A DNA stretch of 14,970 nucleotides, from positions 1 through 14,970 of the forward strand of contig DAOWNM010000027.1 of assembly GCA_030642565.1 (NCBI GenBank), given 5' to 3'. The position numbers were made by a program, and so were the translations under genes. This document shows, piece after piece, positions 6,633 through 14,840 of the stretch. Each line of letters opens with the position of its first letter. Position 1 is the first letter of the stretch. Below the pieces are notes generated by a model that was not told where the DNA came from, did not search any database, and was given only the letters and a program-made list of their open reading frames with translations. This DNA is from Bacteroidota bacterium (GTDB lineage: Bacteria > Bacteroidota > Bacteroidia > Bacteroidales > GCA-2748055).

Positions 6633-8960
6633 TTACTTTAGAATGGCAGAAAGTTGCTGAATAAAACTATTAAAGTTATCGCGGGTCTCATCGTCAAAGA
6701 TTTTGAAACTCACATTTTCATTGTTGACCTCTTGCAGGAAGTTTGAAGCAAGAATGGCCCTGGAGTAGTTATTGTCTATCAGGTATTCCGAGTTTTTTAC
6801 GGTGATTCCCTCCCTCACTTTCACCACGTATTTCTTAAAATCTATGGTGGAGAAGAGGTCCTCCGTATCGGGATAATCCTCCAGAAACAACATCTGTTTA
6901 TTGGCCAGGTCGATTTTATTGTCGTACTGCTCTTCCATCAGTTTTTCATGTACCAGCCTCTCTTCGGCATTACCGAAATTGAGAATGACATAGTCGATGC
7001 CCCAACCCATCAGGATATTGACCATCATCGGGATGCTCTCTGCTCCTGAAGCAGGCAGGAAATAGCACTCTTTTTCGAAGCCGGTAAGTGCAACGACTGC
7101 TTTCAAGAAATAGTAGGTAGCCAGGTCCTTGACAATGACATTGTTGAAGGATTTGATAATCTCTTGCTGGTTCAGTCTTGCACCCATGGTGGAGTAGATG
7201 GGAGAGAGGGTATCGGCCGTAGCCGATTTGAGAGATCTCGCACTGTAGACAAGGGTTTCACTTTTCATATCGTCTTTGATGGCGCGCTGGACCGCCAGGA
7301 TCCTGTATAACTTGTTTACATCGATCAGGTGGGGGGAGTGGGTGGTATAGATGATCTGTATCCGCTCCCGGATATCATCAAACACTTTAAGCACATCTTC
7401 CTGGGCTCTTGCATGCAGGCTAACTGCCGGTTCATCGATCAACAGCACCTTATCGCGCTTACTCTTATCCATAGCGGTGGCCTTTAGCTCCAGGAAGAAT
7501 GAGAGAAACCACCTTACCCCACGACTCCGCTGTTTGGGGTAGAGCCGCTCCGACTCGTCTTTGATCCAAAACTCAATATAAGGCTTTCCGCTCTTTTCAG
7601 GATTGGTGTGGTCGTAGTGAGAGAGTTCAAAATTGATATTAATCTTATTGTTCTTCCCCACATTCTGTCTCCAGAAATCCTGGAAATTGAGTGTGAGTTC
7701 CCCATTCAGGTTCTCAATCTTTTGTTTCAGGATTCTGCTGGAGGGTTGCTGGAAAAAGGAGTACTCCAGTCCGGTGATGGTTAGAAAATTAATAGCTGCT
7801 TTGTACCCTTCTGCACGTTTGTTAGCCTTGATAATGTCTTCCAGGTCGATGCGGTTGGGAAGGAGCGAACTAAAATCTTCAAACATTTCAAAATCGGGAA
7901 GGATTTTAAAAATTTCCTCTGCAAGTTCGGTGGAGCTGTAGAATTCCTTCACTGATTCCATCTCCGTCCGTGCTGCTTTATGGGCCTTTTCGATGGACAT
8001 CCCTTCGAAGACAAATTCAAGGGAGAGTAACTGAATACTCTGCTCCTCGAGCAGTCCCTCTATTTCATTTTTAAGCTTCTCAATATCGGTCCTGCATATC
8101 TCCTCCCTGATCTCTGCAGCCCGCTGTTCCCGTTCGGAGGAGTACATTCCGGTCATCTGAAGTAACTGTTTCAGCTGCTCCTGCAAGAGGGCCAGCTCCT
8201 CTTTTTTCACAGCTATCTGCTCCTGGATATCCTTCAGTTTCCTGTTAATCTCATTTTTTTCATCCAGTGCTTCCAGGATATCACTCTTCTCCTCCTGTTT
8301 TACTTTTTTCTGTTCAAGTGTCTCATTCAGCTTGAGAAACATCTCCTCTTCCAGTTCCAGCTCTTTCTTTAACTCCTTTTTTCTCTCCCTGGAAGGAAAT
8401 TTCCTGGTGTTTCGCTTGATCTTATTTATCCTGAGCCTGATTGTTTCTACCTTTTCGGTGGTCCACTCAGCCTCCTCTTTTGCTTTATTCAGGTTTTTTG
8501 AAGCGGTGATTATGTCACGATTCAGATGCTCGAGGTTCTCCATGACCTTCAGTTCCCTCTGCCTGAGATTGTCAAGAATTTCACTATAAAACTCCTGCAA
8601 TTCATCTCCCATCTCCATATGGGAATCCATTTCATCTTCCCATCTTCTTGTGATAGAAACGGTTTCCACACTACTGATTAGTTTCCGGATTTCCGGATTC
8701 AACCTTCTTTTATCCAGGCGGTTTTCAATATCGGCAAATTGAAATCTGAACTTGCAGGTCACCACTGGCAGAGAGAGGTCACTTCTGAGCATATCCTCAA
8801 TCAGTCTTCCGTCATGGAAGGCCTTAAGAGCCTCCAGAATAGATGTTTTACCTGATTCGTTCTGACCAATCAGGCTGGTGATATTATCATGGGCCAGCTG
8901 GTGCCAGCCGGTATCCACAATGGATCTGAAGTTCTGAATTCTAAAAGAAACCAAATGCAT
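6633..8960 (-). CDS. OLD-like AAA/ABC ATPase with coiled coil and degenerate TOPRIM-like tail
   Basis: The 775-residue cytoplasmic protein has an SMC/RecF/OLD-type ATPase split by a long coiled coil. The N-terminal lobe opens MHLVSFRIQNFRSI, with Walker A GQNESGKTS at 32-40. A Lys/Glu-rich coiled coil spans about 130-305. The second lobe has a degenerate signature QRSRGVRWFLSFFLEL at 477-492, Walker B VLLIDEP at 505-511 (catalytic Glu510), a D-loop-like SLHARAQ and the H-loop TTHSPHL at 539-545. Residues about 605-700 align by eye with the TOPRIM domain of OLD nucleases (VIVKDLATYYFLKA, then GWGIDYVILNFGNAEE). However, the usual Glu of the VEG motif is Lys611 and the DxD acidic pair is replaced by N-F-G (661-663), so nuclease activity is doubtful. 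The ATPase itself looks intact. It follows the soluble PP2C gene after 10 bp and precedes the amidotransferase gene by 16 bp. Its biological role is not recognisable from sequence. Confidence 0.85.
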   Translation of the reverse strand: MHLVSFRIQNFRSIVDTGWHQLAHDNITSLIGQNESGKTSILEALKAFHDGRLIEDMLRSDLSLPVVTCKFRFQFADIENRLDKRRLNPEIRKLISSVETVSITRRWEDEMDSHMEMGDELQEFYSEILDNLRQRELKVMENLEHLNRDIITASKNLNKAKEEAEWTTEKVETIRLRINKIKRNTRKFPSRERKKELKKELELEEEMFLKLNETLEQKKVKQEEKSDILEALDEKNEINRKLKDIQEQIAVKKEELALLQEQLKQLLQMTGMYSSEREQRAAEIREEICRTDIEKLKNEIEGLLEEQSIQLLSLEFVFEGMSIEKAHKAARTEMESVKEFYSSTELAEEIFKILPDFEMFEDFSSLLPNRIDLEDIIKANKRAEGYKAAINFLTITGLEYSFFQQPSSRILKQKIENLNGELTLNFQDFWRQNVGKNNKININFELSHYDHTNPEKSGKPYIEFWIKDESERLYPKQRSRGVRWFLSFFLELKATAMDKSKRDKVLLIDEPAVSLHARAQEDVLKVFDDIRERIQIIYTTHSPHLIDVNKLYRILAVQRAIKDDMKSETLVYSARSLKSATADTLSPIYSTMGARLNQQEIIKSFNNVIVKDLATYYFLKAVVALTGFEKECYFLPASGAESIPMMVNILMGWGIDYVILNFGNAEERLVHEKLMEEQYDNKIDLANKQMLFLEDYPDTEDLFSTIDFKKYVVKVREGITVKNSEYLIDNNYSRAILASNFLQEVNNENVSFKIFDDETRDNFNSFIQQLSAILK

Positions 8961-8970
8961 TTTTCCGGCT

Positions 8971-9774
8971 TTATATAAATCTTATTCCGAATATCAATAT
9001 GTCGTCCACCTGGAAGTAATCACCTTTCCACTTTGTCATCTGGCGGTCCAACTCTTTTCGTTGCTCCTCCATGGTCCAATCCGATATCCTGATCAGTAAT
9101 TCTCTAAACGGTCCATATTTGAATTTCTTGTTCTCGGGTCCGCCAAACTGATCGGGATAACCGTCAGAAAATAGGTATACGATATCGCCCGGCTTAAGTT
9201 GCAGTGTATGGTTGGTAAATGAATTTTCTTCTATTGCATCAATACCCACCGGCATTTTATCGGCCTTGATTTCGGTAAGCACTTTGTTGCGGACATGATA
9301 GAGTGGGTTGTTGGCTCCCGAAAACTGTAGTTCACCTGATCTGGGATGGAACACGCATAGGGCCATATCCATAGCATCTTTGTTTTCCAGTTCGTAACCC
9401 CGCTGGTGCAGTGCTTTCATCACCCGTTCGCGAAGCAGGTTCAGGATCCTGCTGGACCGGATGGGACCCCTGATACTGAGGATCTCATTGAGGAAGGAGA
9501 CACCCATGATACTCATCAAAGCACCTGGTACTCCGTGCCCGGTGCAATCGCCGGCAGCTACTACGATATAATCTTCCTTCCGGGAACAGTAGTAGAAATC
9601 ACCACTTACAATATCCCGTGGCTGATGGAGAATAAAGAACTCTTTGAGCATATTATCCATATACTTCAGGTCTGGCAGCACGGCTCGCTGTATGAAGCTG
9701 GCATATTTGAGGCTTGCCATCAGTTCCCTGCGTTGATCCAGCAGGTTTTCCCTTGAGAGTTTTGTATCTTTCAA
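8971..9774 (-). CDS. Soluble SpoIIE-type PP2C serine/threonine phosphatase
   Basis: The 267-residue protein is a stand-alone SpoIIE/RsbU-type PP2C phosphatase, which removes phosphate from Ser/Thr of STAS- or SiaC-type switch proteins. A short helix (1-22) leads into the linker motif SLKYASFIQRAVLP. The metal-binding motifs follow: RDIVSGDFYY (Asp59), GDCTGHGVPGALMSIMG (Asp76), DAMDMALCVF, LFSDGYPDQFGG (Asp204) and QVDDILIFGIR (Asp257/258). No sensor domain or membrane segment is present. It closely resembles the phosphatase domain of the gene directly upstream, pointing to duplication. The frame opens with a TTG at 9774-9772 that overlaps the upstream TGA by four bases (TTGA), which suggests translational coupling. 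An internal ATG at residue 19 is the alternative start, but it would cut into the helix that is conserved in the upstream paralog. Confidence 0.93.
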   Translation of the reverse strand: MKDTKLSRENLLDQRRELMASLKYASFIQRAVLPDLKYMDNMLKEFFILHQPRDIVSGDFYYCSRKEDYIVVAAGDCTGHGVPGALMSIMGVSFLNEILSIRGPIRSSRILNLLRERVMKALHQRGYELENKDAMDMALCVFHPRSGELQFSGANNPLYHVRNKVLTEIKADKMPVGIDAIEENSFTNHTLQLKPGDIVYLFSDGYPDQFGGPENKKFKYGPFRELLIRISDWTMEEQRKELDRQMTKWKGDYFQVDDILIFGIRFI

Positions 9775-12700
9775 TCTCTGTTAATTCTTAATCCCATCAC
9801 CAGGATATCGTCGATCTGACTAAGATTTCCCATCCAGTCCGACAATGATTTTTCCATGGCTGCACCCTGATCTTTCATTGGAACAGACTGCATTTCCAGG
9901 ATTAGTTTTTTAAAGTTTCTTGACATAAACTTCTTCTTTGCCGGTCCGCCAAACTGATCAACGAATCCGTCAGAGAACATATATATGTTATATCCTTCAT
10001 CTTTGAACATGGAGGCCTGGAAAGACTCCTTTTTTTCGGATATTCCGATGGGCATATGGTCGGCCCTGATCTGAAGCAACAGGTGTTTGTTATCATGGAT
10101 AGCGCCCCTGGGCAGCTCCAGTTCCACCCCCTTATTCAACTTTGTCTTTTCGCTTCGCTTTAGTTTTCTGACCAGGTATATGGGATTATAGGCACCTGAA
10201 TATTGAAACTCATTGCTCTTCAGGTCAATGGAGACCATGGCCAGGTCCATGCCATCTTTGGAGGAGTCCATACCTCTTTTGCCCGACTGCTTGAGTGAGG
10301 TAATAACCTGCTCCCTCAACAAATCCAGGATCTCATTGGTGCCGGTAACCTTCGATTTGTTCACAATCTCGTCTATGAAGGTCATCCCCAGCATACTCAT
10401 AAAGGCGCCCGGTACACCATGTCCTGTACAATCGGCAGCCACAACCAGCAGCTTTTCATTTATGGATCCTATCCAGTAGAAATCACCACTCACAATATCT
10501 CTCGGCTTGAAGAGGATAAAATGTTCAATTTGATGTTTATCCAATAGCTTTTGTGAGGGCAGCAGGGCCTGTTGGATTCTGCTGGCATATTCGATGCTGT
10601 CGGTGAGTTCCTCTTTCTGTTTCCTGATCTCGGCAGTACGCTCTTCGATCACCAATTCCAACCTGATATTTTCCTGTTTAAGTCTGCGGGTATAGAGCTT
10701 GATAATGATATAAATCAGGAGAGCGGCAAGAATAAAGTAGACTACATAGGCCAGGAAACTTGCATACCATGGCGTGAGAATAGTAAAGGACCAGTTGGAG
10801 GGAAGGCTCTCCATGCCATACACATTCCTGGCCTTTACGATCATGGTATAGGTACCCCAATGCAGGTTGGTAAACTCCCTGAAAGTAACCTTACTCCAGG
10901 AGGACCATTCATTCTCAAATCCCAGCAACTGATAGCTGTATTCCATCTCTTCCTCCTGTTCAAAGAAGGGAGCGGCCCATTTGAACAGGATGTGATTGAA
11001 CCTGTAGTTGATCTGCGGTTCGGTACCTGGTTCCTGGGAATCACTTAACCTGTATGATCCATCCCGGCTCACCCTGAAGTTTGCACCTTTAAAAATAACC
11101 GAATCACTTCCCAGCGTTACATTCCGGATCAATGTGTGGAACTGAACGGTATCTTTTCGAGAGTACCCTTTGTCAAATTGGTAGAGCTTGTTTGATTTTC
11201 CAAACCAGACATCCCCCTCAGGATCAGTGTAGAAAACATCCACAGATGTATTCTCGAGCCGCTGAAATGATTTTTCCTGGATTACCTGGAGTACCCCATC
11301 AGTTTTGCTGGCCACCAGTTCGGTCCACTCTCCGGCACAGTTTTCAAAAGAGAACCAGAAGTCACCATCAAGATCCTTGTGAAATGCCATCACCAGATTT
11401 TCACCCGGAGGCAGGACACTGTTATAGAAGGTATCCCTGTAGAAGGTATCCCTGAAGAAGTTATACCTGTAAAAACCGTTCCGGGTTCCCAGCAGCACTT
11501 CGTCCGTTTCAGGATCGAGGAATACATGATTGTTATCGTTGGAAGGCAAACCATCCTCATGGTCCAAAAACTTTACTGTTGCCTGGGCAGGAGGCTCCAA
11601 ATCGATTCGGGTCACCATAAATTCTGAACTACCCCAGAAGTAACCATATTTATCAATACATTTCTTCTGTAGAATCTCATCATCGGGAAGCCTGCTAATC
11701 CGCATAAACTCCTCCCATCTGCCCCGCGAATACTCCAATCCAACCAACTGACTCTTTCCGGCATATAACCTGTTCTGATGTTTGGGATCCTGCAGCAGGA
11801 ACCAGCCGGAATACTCCCCGTTACCGGGTTCCTCTTTAGATGGATTGACAACCAGATCCTCCATCGTGGTGACATGCATTTGCTGGTCCACCACATAGAT
11901 TCCATTCTCTGAGGAGGCCAGCAGAAAAAATCTACGGGCCGAAGGGGTGAAGAGAAAAAGCTGGCGAATAGTTTCACCGCCGATCACAGGTAGCTCGATA
12001 AATGATGTCCCGGTGGATGTTGAACTTTTGTAATATAGTCCCCCGAATGTGGAGATAAACAACCGGCCATTGAACTGTTTGATATCGGTAATAAAGCCTT
12101 TAAAACCAGACATTTCGGTAAATACCCGGAAAGGATTTGAAGGTTCCAGCTTACTGACCCCCATAAAATTGGGAATCCATAACAGACCCGGTGCCTCTTT
12201 TTGATCGTTATAGTACACAGAAGGCACCTGTTCATCAATCAATCCTTCGTTTTCATTGATTATCTCACGGGCCTGACCCTCCCTGGTAAGGATGACCACA
12301 CCACTGTTCAGGGTCGATATCACAAAATCGTCCTGAAATGGCCGGATATCAGTGATATTACCCTCAATGAGCAAGTCATCCAGCTTCGGTTCGGCAAAAT
12401 TTTTCTCAATGCTGCCCGATTGAGGATTATAGAGGTAAAGCCCATAAAAAAAGGTGCCCACAAGGATCCGGGTTTCATCAAACTGTACCATCCCGGTAAT
12501 GGTCATCTCTTTGAAGTAGTCCCCGCCTGGCATTTTAATATGCCTGCCATCCTGGAACTTCATTAATCCCATATCTAAATTGGAAACATAGAGGGTACCT
12601 TCCACCAGGAAGGAGTAGAGCGAATTCTCTGCTGTTTGCAGGATGTTTAACTGTTTACTGGAGGTGTCATAGATAAAGATATAGTTGAAGGAGCAGAAAT

Positions 12701-13133
12701 AGACCTTCCCCTGGTGAAAATAGGTTCTCCTTACACCCCAAAAGGAGTATAGATTCTGATCGAGGGTGTCGGAGATGGACCTGTATTGCATCTCTCCATG
12801 TCTGTCCGGAGCCAGGAATCCAAATTCAGAAACAGCTCCCACATAGACCACTCCATCGTCGCCTGTTACCATGGAGAGAATCATGGGATCTTTAGGGACC
12901 AGGATTCTGCGCCACTCCACACCGTCGTACTCCAGGACCCCTTTGTCGTTGTTGCCTACATAGATGATGCCGCGCGAATCCTGTGTGATGCACCAGTTTT
13001 GTTCGCTCCCCTTTGTGATGGCGTGTTGATAGTTGGTTACTATGGGGACCCCATTCCTGTTGGGCTGAGCAAACAGGATGTTTGTTGCCGGAAAGCAGAG
13101 AAGAAAAGCAAAAAGCAGGGATCGTTGGCTCAT
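9771..13133 (-). CDS. Membrane sensor: double beta-propeller, Y_Y_Y domain, TM helix, SpoIIE-type PP2C phosphatase
   Basis: This 1120-residue signalling protein has the periplasmic layout of Bacteroidota hybrid two-component sensors, with a phosphatase in place of the histidine kinase. A signal peptide (1-22, ending LFAQ) is followed by about 14 propeller-blade motifs, the first GIIYVGNNDKGVLEYDG at 55-71 and the last GDVWFGKSNKLYQFDKG at 640-656, consistent with two seven-bladed propellers. A Y_Y_Y domain lies at about 705-785 (EYSYQLLGFENEWSSWS), a membrane helix at 789-812 and a coiled coil at 815-848. The PP2C domain carries EYASRIQQALLP, RDIVSGDFYW (Asp884), ADCTGHGVPGAFMSMLG (Asp901), MFSDGFVDQFGG (Asp1055) and QIDDILVMGLR (Asp1108/1109), so the metal site looks complete. 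Relative to the downstream paralog it has a 26-residue basic insertion near 990-1018. The ligand is unknown. The ATG at 13133 lies 47 bp after the lipoprotein stop, and its own stop overlaps the next start. Confidence 0.94.
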   Translation of the reverse strand: MSQRSLLFAFLLCFPATNILFAQPNRNGVPIVTNYQHAITKGSEQNWCITQDSRGIIYVGNNDKGVLEYDGVEWRRILVPKDPMILSMVTGDDGVVYVGAVSEFGFLAPDRHGEMQYRSISDTLDQNLYSFWGVRRTYFHQGKVYFCSFNYIFIYDTSSKQLNILQTAENSLYSFLVEGTLYVSNLDMGLMKFQDGRHIKMPGGDYFKEMTITGMVQFDETRILVGTFFYGLYLYNPQSGSIEKNFAEPKLDDLLIEGNITDIRPFQDDFVISTLNSGVVILTREGQAREIINENEGLIDEQVPSVYYNDQKEAPGLLWIPNFMGVSKLEPSNPFRVFTEMSGFKGFITDIKQFNGRLFISTFGGLYYKSSTSTGTSFIELPVIGGETIRQLFLFTPSARRFFLLASSENGIYVVDQQMHVTTMEDLVVNPSKEEPGNGEYSGWFLLQDPKHQNRLYAGKSQLVGLEYSRGRWEEFMRISRLPDDEILQKKCIDKYGYFWGSSEFMVTRIDLEPPAQATVKFLDHEDGLPSNDNNHVFLDPETDEVLLGTRNGFYRYNFFRDTFYRDTFYNSVLPPGENLVMAFHKDLDGDFWFSFENCAGEWTELVASKTDGVLQVIQEKSFQRLENTSVDVFYTDPEGDVWFGKSNKLYQFDKGYSRKDTVQFHTLIRNVTLGSDSVIFKGANFRVSRDGSYRLSDSQEPGTEPQINYRFNHILFKWAAPFFEQEEEMEYSYQLLGFENEWSSWSKVTFREFTNLHWGTYTMIVKARNVYGMESLPSNWSFTILTPWYASFLAYVVYFILAALLIYIIIKLYTRRLKQENIRLELVIEERTAEIRKQKEELTDSIEYASRIQQALLPSQKLLDKHQIEHFILFKPRDIVSGDFYWIGSINEKLLVVAADCTGHGVPGAFMSMLGMTFIDEIVNKSKVTGTNEILDLLREQVITSLKQSGKRGMDSSKDGMDLAMVSIDLKSNEFQYSGAYNPIYLVRKLKRSEKTKLNKGVELELPRGAIHDNKHLLLQIRADHMPIGISEKKESFQASMFKDEGYNIYMFSDGFVDQFGGPAKKKFMSRNFKKLILEMQSVPMKDQGAAMEKSLSDWMGNLSQIDDILVMGLRINRD
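11425..11469 (-). repeat. 15-bp tandem repeat inside the sensor gene
   Basis: The plus-strand unit TAGAAGGTATCCCTG occurs twice without a mismatch (11425-11439 and 11440-11454). A third copy at 11455-11469 matches at 12 of 15 positions. It keeps frame and encodes RDTFY twice (residues 561-570), preceded by the related RYNFF. It follows directly on blade 12 of the propeller array, probably in a loop. Confidence 0.85.
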
Positions 13134-13180
13134 ATAAGTAACTTTACCTTTTAAATTTAATTAATTCTTTTTTCCCACAC
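13134..13180. other. AT-rich 47-bp spacer inside the operon
   Basis: This gap between the lipoprotein stop and the sensor start is strongly AT-rich, with overlapping palindromes TTAATTAA and TTAAATTTAA. I find no exact TAnnTTTG box, no hairpin with a T-run and no strong ribosome-binding sequence. It may be an AT-rich translation leader or hold a weak internal promoter. It is the only gap over 16 bp in the six-gene run. Confidence 0.4.
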
Positions 13181-13627
13181 CTATTTCAGCAGGCGCAAAT
13201 CAAAGATGCCACCTTTTACAATATAACAGGGAGAGCCACACTCTTCATTGGCATTATACAGATGCATATCATCGGCATCAAAAGCCTCAATGACCCGGTT
13301 TCCCGATCGATACGTGGCACGGACCGTGTAGTTGGCGTCTATCTTTGAATAGAGATAAAACTCCTCAGTAGTAGCGGTATCCTGCCAGTCGATCACACCC
13401 TCTTCATAGCTTCCCCGGTATAATGTGAGGGGTACCGAATCATTTTCAGCATCAATGGTAAGGTAGATGATCAGGTTTGCGCTATCGGGTGCATAACCAT
13501 AGCAATCTCCGCAATCCACCGACAGCATCCAGTCTTCCGGTTCACATGCCGTAAATTTGCCCGAAACCAGCACCAGGAGTGCAACTGCAATTAATTTAGT
13601 ACGAAATCTCTTTCCGGACATTTTCAT
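13181..13627 (-). CDS. Small predicted lipoprotein of unknown function
   Basis: The 148-residue protein has a basic N-terminus, a hydrophobic core at 12-22 and a lipobox-like KFTAC ending at Cys28, followed by acidic residues (EPED). It is therefore probably a lipoprotein of the cell envelope, and the acidic run after Cys is compatible with the surface-export signals described in some Bacteroidota lipoproteins. The mature part of about 120 residues looks beta-rich. It has two cysteine pairs, CGDC near its start (39-42) and ECGSPC near its end, which could form disulfides, and it closes with GGIFDLRLLK. I do not recognise a family. The start overlaps the end of the ankyrin gene by 32 bases, suggesting coupled translation; an in-frame Met at residue 3 is an alternative start. 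It precedes the propeller sensor, so an accessory or ligand-binding role for that sensor is conceivable but unsupported by any motif. Confidence 0.78.
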   Translation of the reverse strand: MKMSGKRFRTKLIAVALLVLVSGKFTACEPEDWMLSVDCGDCYGYAPDSANLIIYLTIDAENDSVPLTLYRGSYEEGVIDWQDTATTEEFYLYSKIDANYTVRATYRSGNRVIEAFDADDMHLYNANEECGSPCYIVKGGIFDLRLLK

Positions 13628-14840
13628 TACTCTGGGTTATGATTCTGATGAACAGTGTAATATTCGTCTTCCATGCCCCTTCAAGGAGTGTTCCATATGT
13701 ATAACGTTCTGCTCCTGCTTTAATTCCGGCAATATCTCCCTGCAGGTAGAGGCCGGCCGACAGGGCCAGAGAGTAGTTAACTTTCGGATGGTCGGTGACA
13801 CCCCTGAAGCTTGGCATGGAGAGCATTCCGTAGAGTCCGCCATAGATGCCATATTCCATGCCCGATTGGTCGTGCAGGAGTGAAAAATTCTTTCCCCCTC
13901 CATGAGTCCACACCCACCGTGACTCCCTGTATTGGTGTGTCAGCAGTTCTTCTACTTCAATCTGCACCTTCCTGTAAACGGGGCGAAAGTCGATACCGGT
14001 TTCAGCAAAGAAACCGAACTTACGATCCACCAGCGAGATCCGGACCTGCATCATATGTTCGTTTCTTCTGAAAGAGTTGCCCCACGCCAGGTTGAACTCT
14101 GAAAACCGGGGTCCGGGAGAGGGGGAGGCTCCGGCCGTTTTCAAAAGTGTGAGAATCTTTGTTTCGCCCTGCTGACGGGCAAGATCACACAGATTATTGC
14201 CAGGTTTAATGAGATGATTTACATTGGCACCGCTATCTATCAGTAGTTTGGCGATTGTGTCGCGCCTGTAGAGAACGGCCTGAGCCAGAGGGGTATAGTT
14301 ATGTTTGTTGACCCTTTCCAGTGCTGCCTTATTCTCAAGCAGTAACCGGGCGATCCTGAGGTCACCTTGTTGAATGGCAATCATCAGGGGAGTATTGTTT
14401 TGGTTGTCGGTACCATCCGGATCGAGTCCGTTCTGCAACAATACATCTGCAGTCTCCATGTGACCAAAGTAAACAGCTGTCATCAGGGCCCCATTGCCAT
14501 CTCTGTCACCGATGGTGTCGGAAGCACCATAAAAGAGAAGCAGGTCAGCTATCTCATAATTATTTATAGCTGCTGCATATAGCAATGCAGATCCCTGGTA
14601 ACTGTCACGATGATCTGGGTCGGCCCCTTTTTCCAGCAGGAAGTGTGTCACATCAAAGTGACCATTGAGCACTGCAATTAGCAGGGGAGTGGTCTCCTCC
14701 ATATAGGTTAATTCCGGGTCGGCACCATTAAGAACAAGTAGTTTGACCAGGAGCGCATTGCCGCTTTCAGCAGCAAACATCAGAGCTGTCATGCCCCCTT
14801 CCGCTTTAGCATTGGGATCGGCACCCCGCTGAAGAAGCAT
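13596..14840 (-). CDS. Ankyrin-repeat protein with C-terminal barrel-like domain (5' end uncertain)
   Basis: The 414 residues from the first available ATG contain about seven full ankyrin repeats over residues 18-238, such as TALMFAAESGNALLVKLL, TPLLIAVLNGHFDVTHFLLE, TPLMIAIQQGDLRIARLLLE and TPLAQAVLYRRDTIAKLLI, with GADP/GANVN turns. The ATG itself sits inside another repeat that begins upstream. A Ser/Pro linker (239-244) leads to a C-terminal half of about 165 residues. This half is rich in alternating polar/aromatic strands and Gly (MMQVRISLVDRKFGFFAETG, YGIYGGLYGML, YSLALSAGLYLQGDIAGI, ITLFIRI), resembling an outer-membrane beta-barrel of the PorT/OMP type. Ankyrin arrays normally bind proteins; joined to a barrel, this one would sit in the periplasm. 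Coding similarity continues upstream to about 14951, where an in-frame TAG blocks it, so the true start is not visible. It is the first gene of the six-gene minus-strand run. The barrel call is by eye only. Confidence 0.86.
   Translation of the reverse strand: MLLQRGADPNAKAEGGMTALMFAAESGNALLVKLLVLNGADPELTYMEETTPLLIAVLNGHFDVTHFLLEKGADPDHRDSYQGSALLYAAAINNYEIADLLLFYGASDTIGDRDGNGALMTAVYFGHMETADVLLQNGLDPDGTDNQNNTPLMIAIQQGDLRIARLLLENKAALERVNKHNYTPLAQAVLYRRDTIAKLLIDSGANVNHLIKPGNNLCDLARQQGETKILTLLKTAGASPSPGPRFSEFNLAWGNSFRRNEHMMQVRISLVDRKFGFFAETGIDFRPVYRKVQIEVEELLTHQYRESRWVWTHGGGKNFSLLHDQSGMEYGIYGGLYGMLSMPSFRGVTDHPKVNYSLALSAGLYLQGDIAGIKAGAERYTYGTLLEGAWKTNITLFIRIITQSNENVRKEISY

Noticed and set aside
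6633..8960. Possible Gabija (GajA) or other OLD-nuclease defence system
   Set aside because: No GajB-type helicase, reverse transcriptase or HNH partner is next to it, the TOPRIM acidic residues are missing, and the neighbours are signalling and envelope genes with no mobile-element signs.
10572..12566. Plus-strand open frames of up to 158 codons within the sensor gene
   Set aside because: They are antisense shadows of propeller and Y_Y_Y coding sequence; the minus-strand frame is unbroken for 1120 codons.
9771..13133. Hybrid two-component histidine kinase
   Set aside because: The periplasmic half looks like one, but the cytoplasmic part has PP2C motifs and no H-box, ATP-binding N/G boxes, receiver or AraC domain.
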